From: UBA7398 sp964567545
GTDB lineage: Bacteria; Actinomycetota; Actinomycetes; Nanopelagicales; Nanopelagicaceae
NCBI GenBank assembly: GCA_964567545.1
Contig: CAZMNB010000005.1
Span: 1 to 47,859 of the forward strand
Reading direction: 5' to 3'
Length of the DNA stretch: 47,859 nucleotides
The notes beneath the pieces were generated by a model, which was given only the letters and a program-made list of their open reading frames with translations, ran no database searches and was not told where the DNA came from. The position numbers were made by a program, and so were the translations under genes. Positions 1-9,540 of the stretch are shown here, one piece after another (position 1 is the first letter of the stretch; every line of letters starts with the position of its first letter).

Positions 1-494
1 TCTTCTTCTTAGCTGAATATGTAAATATAATTGCGGTTTCAGCGCTTGCTACAACGCTATTCCTTGGTGGTTATCGCGCTCTTCCAGGTCTTGGCTTTAC
101 CGAGAGTTGGCTCGGCGGTTGGTTCACGTTGTTTTGGTTTGCTTTTAAAGTTCTCGGTTTCTTCTTTGTCTTCGTGTGGTTACGTGGAACTCTGCCAAGA
201 CTTCGTTACGACCAATTCATGAAATTTGGTTGGAAAGTTTTGATTCCAGTTTCACTAGCCTGGATTCTTGTGGTTGCAACTTTGCGCACGCTCTCACTTG
301 AAGGCGCACCACAATCAGTCGTCGTTGGATTTACTGGCGGAATCGTATTGATAGTACTTGCTGTTTCATCGCTATTTGATCGAGCCCGCAATAAGAATGA
401 GATTGCAGCTAAAGATATTGGCGAAGTGACGAAACCTTCATTCCCAGTACCTGCGCTTCCTGCAACAAAAGCGCGATTGGAAGATCATGTCTGA
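1..494 (+). CDS. nuoH: NADH-quinone oxidoreductase subunit H (5' truncated)
   Basis: This is the C-terminal part of the complex I membrane subunit that helps form the quinone-binding cavity. The reading frame is open from base 3, so the gene begins outside the window and about 163 residues remain. The visible part runs from a LAEYVNI-like segment through GGYRALPG and the WLRGTLPRLRYDQ loop to LMKFGWKVLIP-like sequence, the hallmark end of NuoH, then a final membrane helix and a charged tail rich in K and P. The stop overlaps the nuoI start by 8 bases. Order and overlap with nuoI-N make the call secure. Confidence 0.95.
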   Translation, partial: FFLAEYVNIIAVSALATTLFLGGYRALPGLGFTESWLGGWFTLFWFAFKVLGFFFVFVWLRGTLPRLRYDQFMKFGWKVLIPVSLAWILVVATLRTLSLEGAPQSVVVGFTGGIVLIVLAVSSLFDRARNKNEIAAKDIGEVTKPSFPVPALPATKARLEDHV

Positions 495-1089
495 GCTATA
501 CAACATTGAACCTTTTAAGAACGATGCGATTGAAAAAGCGGCTGCGGAATCTGCACCAGTGGTTGATAATGGTCCAAGCACTTTCTTAACCCAGCTTCTT
601 GGTTTCTGGGTCACGTTCAGAACCATGTTTAAGAAGCCAAATACTGTGCAATATCCAGAGGTTAAAGAACCAACGGCTCCGCGCTTTCATGGCCGCCATC
701 AACTTAATCGCCACCCAGATGGCTTAGAAAAATGTATTGGTTGCGAACTTTGTGCCTGGGCTTGTCCAGCAGATGCAATTTATGTTGAAGGCGATAGCAA
801 TACCGAAGAAGCTCGATTCTCACCAGGTGAGCGTTACGGCAAGGTTTACCAAATAAATTATCTCCGTTGCATTTTTTGCGGTTTATGCATTGAAGCATGC
901 CCAACCAGAGCGTTAACCATGACTAACGAATATGAATTAGCAGATGACACTCGTGAGAAGTTGATTTATGAAAAACAAGATTTGTTAGCGCCAATTCATC
1001 AAGGAATGATTATGCCGCCACATCCAATGGCACCAGGTGCTGACGATGGTAGTTACTATCGTGGTGAAGTTAAAGGCGGTCAATCATGA
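487..1089 (+). CDS. nuoI: NADH-quinone oxidoreductase subunit I, two [4Fe-4S] ferredoxin-like
   Basis: This 200-residue peripheral-arm subunit of complex I carries clusters N6a and N6b and passes electrons towards NuoB and quinone. Two CxxCxxCxxxCP motifs are complete: C83, C86, C89, C93 and C128, C131, C134, C138. The first 60 residues are a less conserved, amphipathic N-terminal arm. The start ATG lies inside the end of nuoH and the stop overlaps nuoJ by 4 bases (ATGA), so the gene is translationally coupled on both sides. Confidence 0.96.
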   Translation: MSELYNIEPFKNDAIEKAAAESAPVVDNGPSTFLTQLLGFWVTFRTMFKKPNTVQYPEVKEPTAPRFHGRHQLNRHPDGLEKCIGCELCAWACPADAIYVEGDSNTEEARFSPGERYGKVYQINYLRCIFCGLCIEACPTRALTMTNEYELADDTREKLIYEKQDLLAPIHQGMIMPPHPMAPGADDGSYYRGEVKGGQS

Positions 1090-1886
1090 TTCGGCTTTCC
1101 CTTGAAATTGGTCAAACTCAAAAACCAGAAGCAATTTTGTTTTACATTTTAGCTCCGCTCGCGGTTTTAGCTGCACTCGGAATGTTGGTGGTCCGAAAAG
1201 CCGTTCACTCAGCGCTTCTACTTGCGTGGGTAATGATTACATTAGCAATTTTCTACATTGCACTTGATGCAGCATTTTTAGGAATTGTACAAATTGTGGT
1301 TTACACCGGTGCGGTAATGATGCTTTTCTTATTTATTTTGATGTTAGTTGGCGTTGATGCTTCAGATTCACTTATTGAAAACATTAAGGGCCATAGAGCT
1401 ATTGCAATTTTGGCAGCCCTAGGTTTTGGCGGATTATTAATTTCGTTGATTGGTCGCGCCACTTTGAATCACGTATCTGTGGGATTAGCGATGGCAAACG
1501 AGCCTGGAAACGTGCAAGGTTTAGCTTCGCTGATCTTCACTCAATATGTCTGGCCATTTGAAGTTGTTTCAGCACTTCTAATTACTGCAGCGCTTGGCGC
1601 TATGGTTTTAGGGCATAGCCAGAAGAGCGCCGGGGCTCGACTCAGCCAGCGTGCACTTTCAAGCGCTCGGTTCCGCGGCGAATCATTAGCAAATGCAGCT
1701 GGACTTCCTGGCTCTGGAGTTTTCGCTCGCCATAACGCAGTCGATGTTCCAGCGCTATTGCCTGATGGCACGCCAGCTAGGCAATCTATTTCCGGTCTTT
1801 TAACGGCACGGGGCGATATGCAAGACCCTTCACAATACGCACTTGGTTCGTTGCCTAAAGTTGATGATGAAAACGGTGATAAGTAA
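1086..1886 (+). CDS. nuoJ: NADH-quinone oxidoreductase subunit J
   Basis: This 266-residue membrane subunit belongs to the NuoJ/ND6 family of the proton-pumping arm. About five hydrophobic helices occupy the first 180 residues, including the conserved third-helix segment with IVQIVVYTGAVMMLFLF around residues 73-92. A hydrophilic tail of roughly 80 residues follows, longer than in E. coli NuoJ but common in actinobacterial homologues. The start overlaps nuoI, and the final TAATG overlaps the start of nuoK. Confidence 0.95.
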   Translation: MIRLSLEIGQTQKPEAILFYILAPLAVLAALGMLVVRKAVHSALLLAWVMITLAIFYIALDAAFLGIVQIVVYTGAVMMLFLFILMLVGVDASDSLIENIKGHRAIAILAALGFGGLLISLIGRATLNHVSVGLAMANEPGNVQGLASLIFTQYVWPFEVVSALLITAALGAMVLGHSQKSAGARLSQRALSSARFRGESLANAAGLPGSGVFARHNAVDVPALLPDGTPARQSISGLLTARGDMQDPSQYALGSLPKVDDENGDK

Positions 1887-2185
1887 TGAACTCCGCTAAT
1901 TATTTATACCTATCGGCAATGTTATTCACCATCGGTGCAGTAGGTGTCGTTATTCGCCGAAACGCGATAGTAGTTTTCATGTGCATTGAGTTGATGTTAA
2001 ACGCTGCAAACTTAGCATTTGTAACTTTTGCACGTATTAATGGAACTCTCGACGGCCAAATCATTGCATTCTTCACCATGGTGGTCGCTGCTTGCGAAGT
2101 TGTAGTCGGTCTAGCAATCATCGTGACCATATTCCGATCGCGTCGATCAACTTCGGTGGACGATGCAAGTTTGTTGAAGCGGTGA
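1886..2185 (+). CDS. nuoK: NADH-quinone oxidoreductase subunit K
   Basis: This is a 99-residue, three-helix subunit of the NuoK/ND4L (MrpC-like) family, at the normal family length. The two membrane glutamates needed for proton translocation are visible in the segments CIELMLNAANL and AACEVVVGLAI. The start codon overlaps the nuoJ stop by one base, and four bases separate it from nuoL. Confidence 0.96.
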   Translation: MNSANYLYLSAMLFTIGAVGVVIRRNAIVVFMCIELMLNAANLAFVTFARINGTLDGQIIAFFTMVVAACEVVVGLAIIVTIFRSRRSTSVDDASLLKR

Positions 2186-2189
2186 TTAA

Positions 2190-4085
2190 ATGACATCAAA
2201 TAATTTGGTTTACTTGATTGCACTTCCATTATTTAGTTCTGGCTTTTTAATGATGCTCGGTCGCCGAGCCGATAAGTGGGGCCATATTTTTGCAACTCTA
2301 GTTTCAGCTTCAGCTTTTGGAATTGGTGCATACGAATTCGTGCAAATGCTGGCTCGACCAGCAGAGTCTCGTGCCGTCACTCAGAAACTCTTCGCTTGGA
2401 TCTCAGTAGGAACTTTTCAAGTTGATGCTTCACTTTTACTTGATCAACTTTCGATTTCATTTGTACTTCTTATTACCGGCGTGGGCACTCTGATACATAT
2501 CTATTCGATTGCATACATGTCGCATGACTTAGATCGCCGTCGTTTTTTTGCATTTTTGAATTTCTTCATCGCTGCGATGTTGCTATTAGTGCTCGGTGAT
2601 TCATACTTAAATCTATATGTGGGCTGGGAGGGTGTGGGCCTTGCTTCATACCTACTTATTGGCTTTTGGAACCAAAAGCCGGAATACGCTACCGCCGCTA
2701 AGAAAGCGTTCGTCGCTAACCGGGTAGGCGATGTTGGCCTCTCACTTGCGATCATGATTGCATTTGCAACATTCGGCACGGTTTCTTTTTCTGGCGTTCA
2801 AGAAAAAGTTTCTGGCGCTTCGACTGCAGCGCTTACTGGAATTGGTCTGATGTTATTACTCGCTGCTACCGGTAAATCTGCACAATTCCCACTGCAATCT
2901 TGGCTCGGCGATGCGATGGCTGGTCCTACGCCAGTATCAGCTTTGATTCACGCCGCGACGATGGTAACTGCTGGTGTTTACTTAATAGCTCGCTCTAACT
3001 TCATTTTCGATAACGCACCAACAGCGCAACTTTGTGTTGTAATTATTGGAGCAATCACTTTGATGTTTGGTGCGTTAATCGGTACTGCAAAAGATGACAT
3101 TAAGAAAGCACTTGCTGCCTCAACAATGTCGCAAATCGGTTACATGATTCTTGCAACTGGCCTCGGACCTGTTGGATATGCATTTGCAATCATGCACCTC
3201 TTAACCCATGGGTTCTTTAAAGCCGGCATGTTCTTAGGCGCGGGTTCGGTAATGCATGGCATGGATGACGAAGTGAACATGCGTAAATACGGTGGTCTTG
3301 GAAAGTTCATGCCAATTACCGCAATAACTTTTGGACTTGGCTATTTAGCGATTATCGGAGTTCCACCTTTTGCTGGCTTTTATTCTAAAGACAAAATTAT
3401 CGAAACCGCATTTAACTCTGAAGGAATTAAGGGTTTACTAGTTGGTGGCGCAGCGCTACTTGGAGCTCTCGTTACCGCTTTCTATATGACCCGAGTAATT
3501 ATTCTTACTTTCACTGGTACAAAACGTTGGGATGAAAAAGCACATCCACATGAATCACCGTTCTTAATGTGGGGACCAATGGCAGTTTTGGCACTTGGAT
3601 CAATTGGCTCCGGCTTCATACTTTCTAGTGGAAATCGCTTTGTTTCTTGGCTTGCACCTGTTGTTAATAGTCATGAAGCAGATCACGCCGAACATGTCGA
3701 ACGATTTCAACCAGTGGTAGTAACCTCAATGGCGTTGGCCGCCGTATTAATTGGAGTCGCGATTGCAATCGCTAAATATCGTGCGGAGGTGCCAAGTGTT
3801 GCACCATCCAATGTCAGTTTCTTTACAAAGATTGCTCGTCGAGATTTATTGCAAGATGATTTTAATGAAACCGTATTAATGCGCCCGGGACAAGCGCTAA
3901 CTAAATTCTTAGTTGCAACCGATGATAAAGCTATTGATGGTGCGGTTAGAACGGTCGGCGCAGCAGTTGTTGGAAGTTCTAAAGGAATTCGTAAGACCCA
4001 AACCGGTTTTGTACGTAGCTATGCGCTATTGATTCTGATTGGTGCGTTCGCGCTACTGGCAACCATCTGGGTGGTAACGCTATGA
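2190..4085 (+). CDS. nuoL: NADH-quinone oxidoreductase subunit L
   Basis: At 631 residues this is the largest antiporter-like subunit of complex I (NuoL/ND5 family) and is full length. It keeps the GWEGVGLASYLLIGFW segment with the channel glutamate, the GKSAQFPLQSWLGDAM segment with the channel lysine, and the HAATMVTAGVY helix. The C-terminal lateral helix and final anchor are present. The stop overlaps the nuoM ATG by 4 bases. Confidence 0.96.
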   Translation: MTSNNLVYLIALPLFSSGFLMMLGRRADKWGHIFATLVSASAFGIGAYEFVQMLARPAESRAVTQKLFAWISVGTFQVDASLLLDQLSISFVLLITGVGTLIHIYSIAYMSHDLDRRRFFAFLNFFIAAMLLLVLGDSYLNLYVGWEGVGLASYLLIGFWNQKPEYATAAKKAFVANRVGDVGLSLAIMIAFATFGTVSFSGVQEKVSGASTAALTGIGLMLLLAATGKSAQFPLQSWLGDAMAGPTPVSALIHAATMVTAGVYLIARSNFIFDNAPTAQLCVVIIGAITLMFGALIGTAKDDIKKALAASTMSQIGYMILATGLGPVGYAFAIMHLLTHGFFKAGMFLGAGSVMHGMDDEVNMRKYGGLGKFMPITAITFGLGYLAIIGVPPFAGFYSKDKIIETAFNSEGIKGLLVGGAALLGALVTAFYMTRVIILTFTGTKRWDEKAHPHESPFLMWGPMAVLALGSIGSGFILSSGNRFVSWLAPVVNSHEADHAEHVERFQPVVVTSMALAAVLIGVAIAIAKYRAEVPSVAPSNVSFFTKIARRDLLQDDFNETVLMRPGQALTKFLVATDDKAIDGAVRTVGAAVVGSSKGIRKTQTGFVRSYALLILIGAFALLATIWVVTL

Positions 4086-5590
4086 ACTATTTAACTTCGC
4101 TTGGTGCGCTCCCACTTTTAGGCGGGTTATTAATAGCTACTTTGCCAAAGAGTCGAGTTAATACGGCTAAATGGATTGCACTGCTAACTTCAATTGCAGT
4201 AGCACTCCTTGGATTATTTATTGCAGTACGTTTTGAGATTGATCGCCCTGGATTCCAATTTGTAGAGAATTATTCTTGGATTCCATCTTTTGGAATAAAT
4301 TACAGCTTAGGCATTGATGGCATAGCGCTAGTTTTGATTTTAATGTCGGTAATTTTGGTCCCAATCGTGATTGTCGCAGGCTGGCATGAGTCTGAAGGCG
4401 GCAAGTGGGGCAGTAAGAGTTTCTACGTTTTGATTCTGATTCTAGAAACCATGATGATCGGCGTTTTTGCGGCCACTGATGTATTCCTCTTCTATGTCTT
4501 CTTTGAAGCAATGTTGATTCCGGTTTATTTCTTAATTGGCGGATACGGTGTCGGAGAACGCGCGGCGGCCGCTGTTAAATTCTTGCTTTACAGCTTATTT
4601 GGCGGGCTTTTAATGCTTGCTGCGATTATTGGAATATATGTGATTTCTGGCCATCAGGGTGGACACACGTTCGATATTGAAAAACTCTCGCAATTAACAA
4701 TCGATTCCAGAACTCAGAATTTCTTATTCTTAGGATTTTTTATCGCGTTCGCAATCAAAGCCCCACTCTGGCCCCTGCACACTTGGTTGCCAGATGCTGC
4801 TAAGTCTGCCACGCCAGGCACATCGGTTCTGTTGTTAGGCGTACTCGATAAAGTTGGTACTTTTGGAATGATTCGTTACTGCATCAAACTCTTCCCGGAA
4901 GCTTCAAAAACTTTCACACCAATGATCATCGTCTTGGCACTAATCTCAATTCTTTACGGCGCTTTCTTAGCAATTGGACAGAAAGATATTAAAGGTTTGA
5001 TTGCATTTACATCAATCTCGCACTTTGGATTTATTACAATGGGAATTTTTGCAATGACTACCCAAGGCCACTCAGGTGCCACGCTTTATATGGTTAACCA
5101 TGGTTTCTCTACGGCGGCACTTTTCTTAGTTGCTGGTTGGTTATCTAAACGTCGTGGCTCTTCGACAATCGCAGATTTCGGTGGCCTACAACGAGTTACC
5201 CCGGTCCTAGCTTGGACATTCTTTATTGCTGGACTTTCAAGCTTGGCCTTACCTGGATTATCTAGTTTTGTAAGCGAGTTTTTAGTACTAGTTGGAACAT
5301 TTACTCGTTATCCGGTAGCCGCAATAATCGGAACACTTGGAATTGTGCTTGCTGCGCTTTACATTCTAATTCCAGTTCAAAAAGCGCTTCATGGCCCAAC
5401 AACGCCAGGCAATGAAAATCTTTCAGATATTACTCGGCGTGAACGAATTGCGATTGCGCCAGTAATTGCCATAATTATTTTCTTAGGTTTTTATCCAAAA
5501 CCTTTACTAGATGTAATTAATCCAGCCTCAATAGCAACATTGACAGCTGCCGGTTTTAGCGATCCAGCTCCTACAATGGGAGGGAAATAG
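4082..5590 (+). CDS. nuoM: NADH-quinone oxidoreductase subunit M
   Basis: This 502-residue antiporter-like subunit belongs to the NuoM/ND4 family. Diagnostic stretches are FFEAMLIPVYFLIGGYG with the channel glutamate, IKAPLWPLHTWLPDAAK with the channel lysine, and ISHFGFITMGIFA. Length and helix number are normal. It overlaps nuoL by 4 bases and is separated from nuoN by only two bases. Confidence 0.96.
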   Translation: MNYLTSLGALPLLGGLLIATLPKSRVNTAKWIALLTSIAVALLGLFIAVRFEIDRPGFQFVENYSWIPSFGINYSLGIDGIALVLILMSVILVPIVIVAGWHESEGGKWGSKSFYVLILILETMMIGVFAATDVFLFYVFFEAMLIPVYFLIGGYGVGERAAAAVKFLLYSLFGGLLMLAAIIGIYVISGHQGGHTFDIEKLSQLTIDSRTQNFLFLGFFIAFAIKAPLWPLHTWLPDAAKSATPGTSVLLLGVLDKVGTFGMIRYCIKLFPEASKTFTPMIIVLALISILYGAFLAIGQKDIKGLIAFTSISHFGFITMGIFAMTTQGHSGATLYMVNHGFSTAALFLVAGWLSKRRGSSTIADFGGLQRVTPVLAWTFFIAGLSSLALPGLSSFVSEFLVLVGTFTRYPVAAIIGTLGIVLAALYILIPVQKALHGPTTPGNENLSDITRRERIAIAPVIAIIIFLGFYPKPLLDVINPASIATLTAAGFSDPAPTMGGK

Positions 5591-5592
5591 CA

Positions 5593-7107
5593 ATGTCTGA
5601 TACTCCGATTTTGCAGTATTCATTCCTGGCGCCAATTTTGATCGTTCTCGGAGGCGCAGTTATTGGAGTTTTAATAGAGGCTTTTATCGCGGCTAAACGA
5701 AGAGCAGTACTTCAACTTTCAATAACGCTTGTAACGCTTTTCTTTTCGTTTATTTCCTTGCTTCGGATACGGAATTTAACTGCCACTAAAGCAGCAATGA
5801 GTTCAGTGATGATTGATGGCCCAACGATTTTCATGCAGGGCAGCATTCTTTTAATTGCATTCTTTGCCGTAATGATCATTGGCGATGTTGATAATTTCAC
5901 CGCACAAGCTTCTGCAGTACCTGGATCTGATGAAGAGAAGAGCGCTGTACAAGCTGGACGCCAACAGACCGAGGTATTCCCACTAACTTTATTCGCAGTT
6001 GCTGGAATGTTGCTCTTTCCAGCGGCTAATGACCTAATAACACTTTTCGTTGCGCTTGAAGTTTTATCTTTGCCGTTATATCTAATGTCCGGACTTTCTC
6101 GTCGCCGAAGACTTTTTTCACAAGAAGCGGCCCTTAAGTATTTCTTACTTGGAGCTTATGCATCAGCATTCTTCTTATTCGGCGCAGCTTTCTTATATGG
6201 ATTCTCATACTCAGTTACATTGTCTGGAATACACGCAGCGGTAATCGGCGGTACCGCGAATAACATCTTCCTGCTAATTGGAATGCTCTTTCTATCTCTT
6301 GGTCTGCTTTTCAAAGTTGGCGCGGTGCCATTCCATGCTTGGACACCAGATGTTTACCAAGGCGCACCAACCCCAATTACTGGTTTCATGGCAGCTGCCA
6401 CAAAAATTGCAGCTTTTGGCGCAATGCTCCGTATTTATTATGTAACTTTTGCGGAAGCTAACTGGAATTGGCGCCCAATCCTCACCGTAATTGCAATTTT
6501 AACAATGCTTGTTGGATCAATAGTTGCAATAACCCAGCGAGATATTAAACGAATGTTGGCTTATTCTTCAATTGCGCACGCCGGATTCCTTTTAACTGGT
6601 GTGATTGCGCTAAATAAAGCTGGACTTGCCGCAACACTTTTCTATCTAATTGCCTATGGCTTCACCACCATCGGAGCATTCGGTGTAATCACATTAGTGC
6701 GGGACTCATCTGGTGAAATTACTGATCTAAATCGTTGGGCAGGACTTGGTCGACGTTCACCCAAAACTGCGGCGCTCTTCTCATTTTTCTTATTAGCATT
6801 TGCCGGAATTCCATTGACCAGTGGATTTATTGGAAAATTCTCAATCTTCACGGCCGCTTATGAATCTGGAAATATTGCGGTGGTAGTTGTTGGTGTACTT
6901 TCTAGTGCGATTGCCGCGTTCTTCTATATCCGAGTTATTGTGATGATGTACTTTGCAGAATCGCAAGATGATTCACTTACTGTAGTAATTCCATCACCAC
7001 TTACCTCAATTTCAATTTGGGTATCTGGCGCTGTTACTTTAATACTTGGAGTTTATCCAGCTCCAGTTCTAAATACCATTAATACTCTCGCTACTTTTAT
7101 TCGTTAA
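5593..7107 (+). CDS. nuoN: NADH-quinone oxidoreductase subunit N
   Basis: This 504-residue antiporter-like subunit (NuoN/ND2 family) is the last gene of the complex I operon. Conserved segments include FVALEVLSLPLYLMSGLS, KVGAVPFHAWTPDVYQGAP and AYSSIAHAGFLLTG. A soluble, charged loop near residues 100-125 is slightly expanded. Thirteen bases after its stop the polyprenyl synthase gene begins, so the two are probably cotranscribed. Confidence 0.96.
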   Translation: MSDTPILQYSFLAPILIVLGGAVIGVLIEAFIAAKRRAVLQLSITLVTLFFSFISLLRIRNLTATKAAMSSVMIDGPTIFMQGSILLIAFFAVMIIGDVDNFTAQASAVPGSDEEKSAVQAGRQQTEVFPLTLFAVAGMLLFPAANDLITLFVALEVLSLPLYLMSGLSRRRRLFSQEAALKYFLLGAYASAFFLFGAAFLYGFSYSVTLSGIHAAVIGGTANNIFLLIGMLFLSLGLLFKVGAVPFHAWTPDVYQGAPTPITGFMAAATKIAAFGAMLRIYYVTFAEANWNWRPILTVIAILTMLVGSIVAITQRDIKRMLAYSSIAHAGFLLTGVIALNKAGLAATLFYLIAYGFTTIGAFGVITLVRDSSGEITDLNRWAGLGRRSPKTAALFSFFLLAFAGIPLTSGFIGKFSIFTAAYESGNIAVVVVGVLSSAIAAFFYIRVIVMMYFAESQDDSLTVVIPSPLTSISIWVSGAVTLILGVYPAPVLNTINTLATFIR

Positions 7108-7120
7108 AGAAAAAATTTAG

Positions 7121-8116
7121 ATGTCTCAAGCGGGCGCAATCGGAATTCCAAATCTTGATCCTGCTTTCGAAGCCGAATTACTTAATCAATTACATGAAGT
7201 AGAAGAATTACTTAGATTGCGCATTCAAGGTGAATACCCATTAGTCATTGAAACCTCACGTCACTTAGTTGAAGCCGGTGGCAAAAGACTTCGCCCGCTA
7301 CTCGCATTAATCACAGGCCACTTAGGTAAAATGAATGGCGATGTAATCAAAGCTGCGACTGCTTGCGAACTTACACATCTTGGAACTTTGTATCATGACG
7401 ATGTAATGGATGAAGCACCATTGCGTAGGGGAGTTGAAAGCGCTAATAATCGCTGGGGTAATAGTGTTGCGATTCTTACCGGTGACTATCTCTTTGCTAA
7501 AACCTCTAATTTACTCTCTGAAGTTGGGCCCGAAGCGGTTAAATTACAAGCCGTTACTTTCGAACGCCTGGTAATTGGGCAGATTTTAGAAACGCAAGGT
7601 CCAAAAGACGGTGAAGATCCCTTAACGCATTATCTCCGCGTAGTCGCAGATAAAACTGGATCGCTAATCTCGGCCAGCGCACGCTTTGGTGCAATGCTCT
7701 CCGGTGCATCAAAAGAAGCGATGGAAATTGTTACTGAATTTGGCGAGAAAATTGGCGTAGCTTTTCAACTAGCAGACGATGTTATAGATATTGCAAGCGA
7801 TTCACATCAATCTGGAAAAACTCCTGGAACTGATCTAAAAGAGGGTGTGCCAACTCTGGTCACAATTCGAGTGATGAAATCGACCGATCCAAAAGACGCT
7901 GAGCTAAAAGCCCTGCTAGAAAAACCAATTCATGACGATAAGACGGTGGCTGACGTGATTTTAAAGTTGCGAGGTCATTCCGCATTAGCGGAATCAAAAA
8001 CACAATTACTTGAAGTAGCAAATAGCGCTAAGAAATTATTGAGCGGCTTACCAGAAAGTCTGGCACGGACTGCTTTGGAAAATCTATGCTCCGCTATTGT
8101 CGATCGATCGGTTTGA
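7121..8116 (+). CDS. Long-chain polyprenyl diphosphate synthase (trans-isoprenyl synthase)
   Basis: This 331-residue class I trans-isoprenyl diphosphate synthase extends allylic diphosphates with IPP. It is most likely the heptaprenyl- to nonaprenyl-diphosphate synthase that makes the menaquinone side chain. The first aspartate-rich motif (DDVMDE) starts at residue 93, the GGKRLRP box is near residue 53, and the second aspartate motif (QLADDVIDI) is near residue 217. Its place directly after the nuo operon couples quinone synthesis to complex I. The last 33 bases overlap, tail to tail, the end of the minus-strand rarD-like gene. Chain length cannot be told from the sequence alone. Confidence 0.88.
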   Translation: MSQAGAIGIPNLDPAFEAELLNQLHEVEELLRLRIQGEYPLVIETSRHLVEAGGKRLRPLLALITGHLGKMNGDVIKAATACELTHLGTLYHDDVMDEAPLRRGVESANNRWGNSVAILTGDYLFAKTSNLLSEVGPEAVKLQAVTFERLVIGQILETQGPKDGEDPLTHYLRVVADKTGSLISASARFGAMLSGASKEAMEIVTEFGEKIGVAFQLADDVIDIASDSHQSGKTPGTDLKEGVPTLVTIRVMKSTDPKDAELKALLEKPIHDDKTVADVILKLRGHSALAESKTQLLEVANSAKKLLSGLPESLARTALENLCSAIVDRSV

Positions 8117-8974
8117 TTTAACTAAATCAGTTCCAAGAAAAATCAATGCAAGCCAGATAAATACGAATCCAAATAATTTAGTTGCAACCATATCTTCGTG
8201 ATTTACCAAAATTCCAATAAAAAACATGATTGTTGGTGTTATATATTGGAGCAAGCCAACAGTTGTCAGTGGCAGTCTGAGCGTTGCACCATTGAACATT
8301 AATAGCGGTGCAATCGTGGCAAAGCCAGCTCCAATTAAAAGTAATGTATTAGGGATACTATGCCCAAATTGCGCAGTACCTTTTGATTCCAAGTAAAACA
8401 AATAGCCAACATTTGGAATCAACGCAAAGAGCGTTTCTACTGAAAGTGCTTCAAGCGCCCCTGCATTTAAGGTCTTTTTAAGCAGACTATACGAACCCCA
8501 AGTAACGGCCAGCGATACTGCAATCCAAGGGAAAGAGCCATAACCAATTGTCAGAATTGCAACACCAACCGCTGCTAATCCAACCGCTACTTTCTGCGCT
8601 TTCCTTAGTTTTTCATGTAGAAAAGTAACGCCGAATGCCACAGTAATTAGCGGAGTCATGTAATAACCAAGTGCCGATTCAACTACTCGATCGACTGATA
8701 CTGACCAGATATATACAAACCAATTTATTGTCAGAAACCCGGAAGTTGCCAATAAAATTGCGGCACTTCGTCTATTTTTTAAAAGCGCAAAGCCATTTCC
8801 AAGCTGCCTTCGAAACTTAAGCGCTGAAACGCAGATGATCAGCGACCAAATACCCCGATTGGCCAAAATCTCACTAGGCGAGGCATCGCTAAGTGCCTTC
8901 CAATAAAATGGCAACATTCCCCAAAGAAGGTATGCGCCTAGCCCAAGCAATAAACCTGCTTTGTTTCGCGTCAA
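8084..8974 (-). CDS. rarD: RarD-type EamA transporter
   Basis: This 296-residue integral membrane protein belongs to the drug/metabolite transporter superfamily, RarD branch. It shows about ten hydrophobic helices and the characteristic opening GLGAYLLWGMLPFYWK with the ANRGIWS segment. RarD proteins are EamA-repeat permeases of poorly known substrate. The start is a TTG only 5 bases after the yajQ stop, so the two genes form a coupled minus-strand unit. The 3' end overlaps the polyprenyl synthase gene by 33 bases in convergent orientation. Confidence 0.88.
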   Translation of the reverse strand: MTRNKAGLLLGLGAYLLWGMLPFYWKALSDASPSEILANRGIWSLIICVSALKFRRQLGNGFALLKNRRSAAILLATSGFLTINWFVYIWSVSVDRVVESALGYYMTPLITVAFGVTFLHEKLRKAQKVAVGLAAVGVAILTIGYGSFPWIAVSLAVTWGSYSLLKKTLNAGALEALSVETLFALIPNVGYLFYLESKGTAQFGHSIPNTLLLIGAGFATIAPLLMFNGATLRLPLTTVGLLQYITPTIMFFIGILVNHEDMVATKLFGFVFIWLALIFLGTDLVKSNRSIDNSGA

Positions 8975-8979
8975 TTGAG

Positions 8980-9468
8980 TTATCTGAAATTCTGAAATTG
9001 CACAGCGAAATCTAGTGGGGCGTTCTTAATCATGGCGATAGCTTCCTGTAAATCATCTTTACTTTTACTAGACACTCTTAACTCATCTCCTTGGATTTGA
9101 GTCTTTAAATTCTTTGAACCTTCATCTTTGAGTAATTTCACTATCTTCTTAGCATTTTCTTGAGATATTCCTTCTTTAATAGTCGAAAAAATCCGATAAA
9201 CCTTGCCACTAAGCATTGGCTCGGCAGTATCTAAATACTTGAGCGAAACAGTTCGTTTCACCATCTTCTCCTTCAATACATCTAGCGCAGCCTTAGCTCG
9301 TTCTTCAGTTTCAGACTCCACCAATATTTTTTCGCCAGACATTTCAATTTTGGTGCCAGTATTTTTAAAATCAAATCGAGTTGCGATTTCACGCGATGCT
9401 TGATTCAAAGCATTATCTAGCTCCATGCGATCGACTTTTGAAACTACATCAAAACTAGAATCGGCCAT
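8980..9468 (-). CDS. yajQ: YajQ family nucleotide-binding protein
   Basis: This 162-residue protein is full length for the YajQ/UPF0234 family. It opens with SSFDVVSKVDRMELDNALNQ and contains two alpha/beta sub-domains. The middle has VKRTVSLKYLDTAEP and the end DFAVQFQNFR, both typical. Family members bind nucleotides, and cyclic-di-GMP has been reported for some homologues; the cellular role here is unknown. A GGGAG sequence sits 7-8 bases before the ATG, with a TATAAG-like -10 just upstream. Confidence 0.93.
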   Translation of the reverse strand: MADSSFDVVSKVDRMELDNALNQASREIATRFDFKNTGTKIEMSGEKILVESETEERAKAALDVLKEKMVKRTVSLKYLDTAEPMLSGKVYRIFSTIKEGISQENAKKIVKLLKDEGSKNLKTQIQGDELRVSSKSKDDLQEAIAMIKNAPLDFAVQFQNFR

Positions 9469-9523
9469 CTTTATGCTCCCACTTATATGTTTTCAGATTT
9501 CTATACTTACCAAGCCCCTACGG

Positions 9524-9540
9524 TATAACCTTTCGCGGTG
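9524..9540 (+). promoter_or_regulatory. -10 box of a probable leaderless start
   Basis: TATAAC at 9524-9529 lies 8 bases before the GTG at 9538 and there is no Shine-Dalgarno between them, so transcription should begin at or next to the start codon. No clear -35 is seen. Confidence 0.5.
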
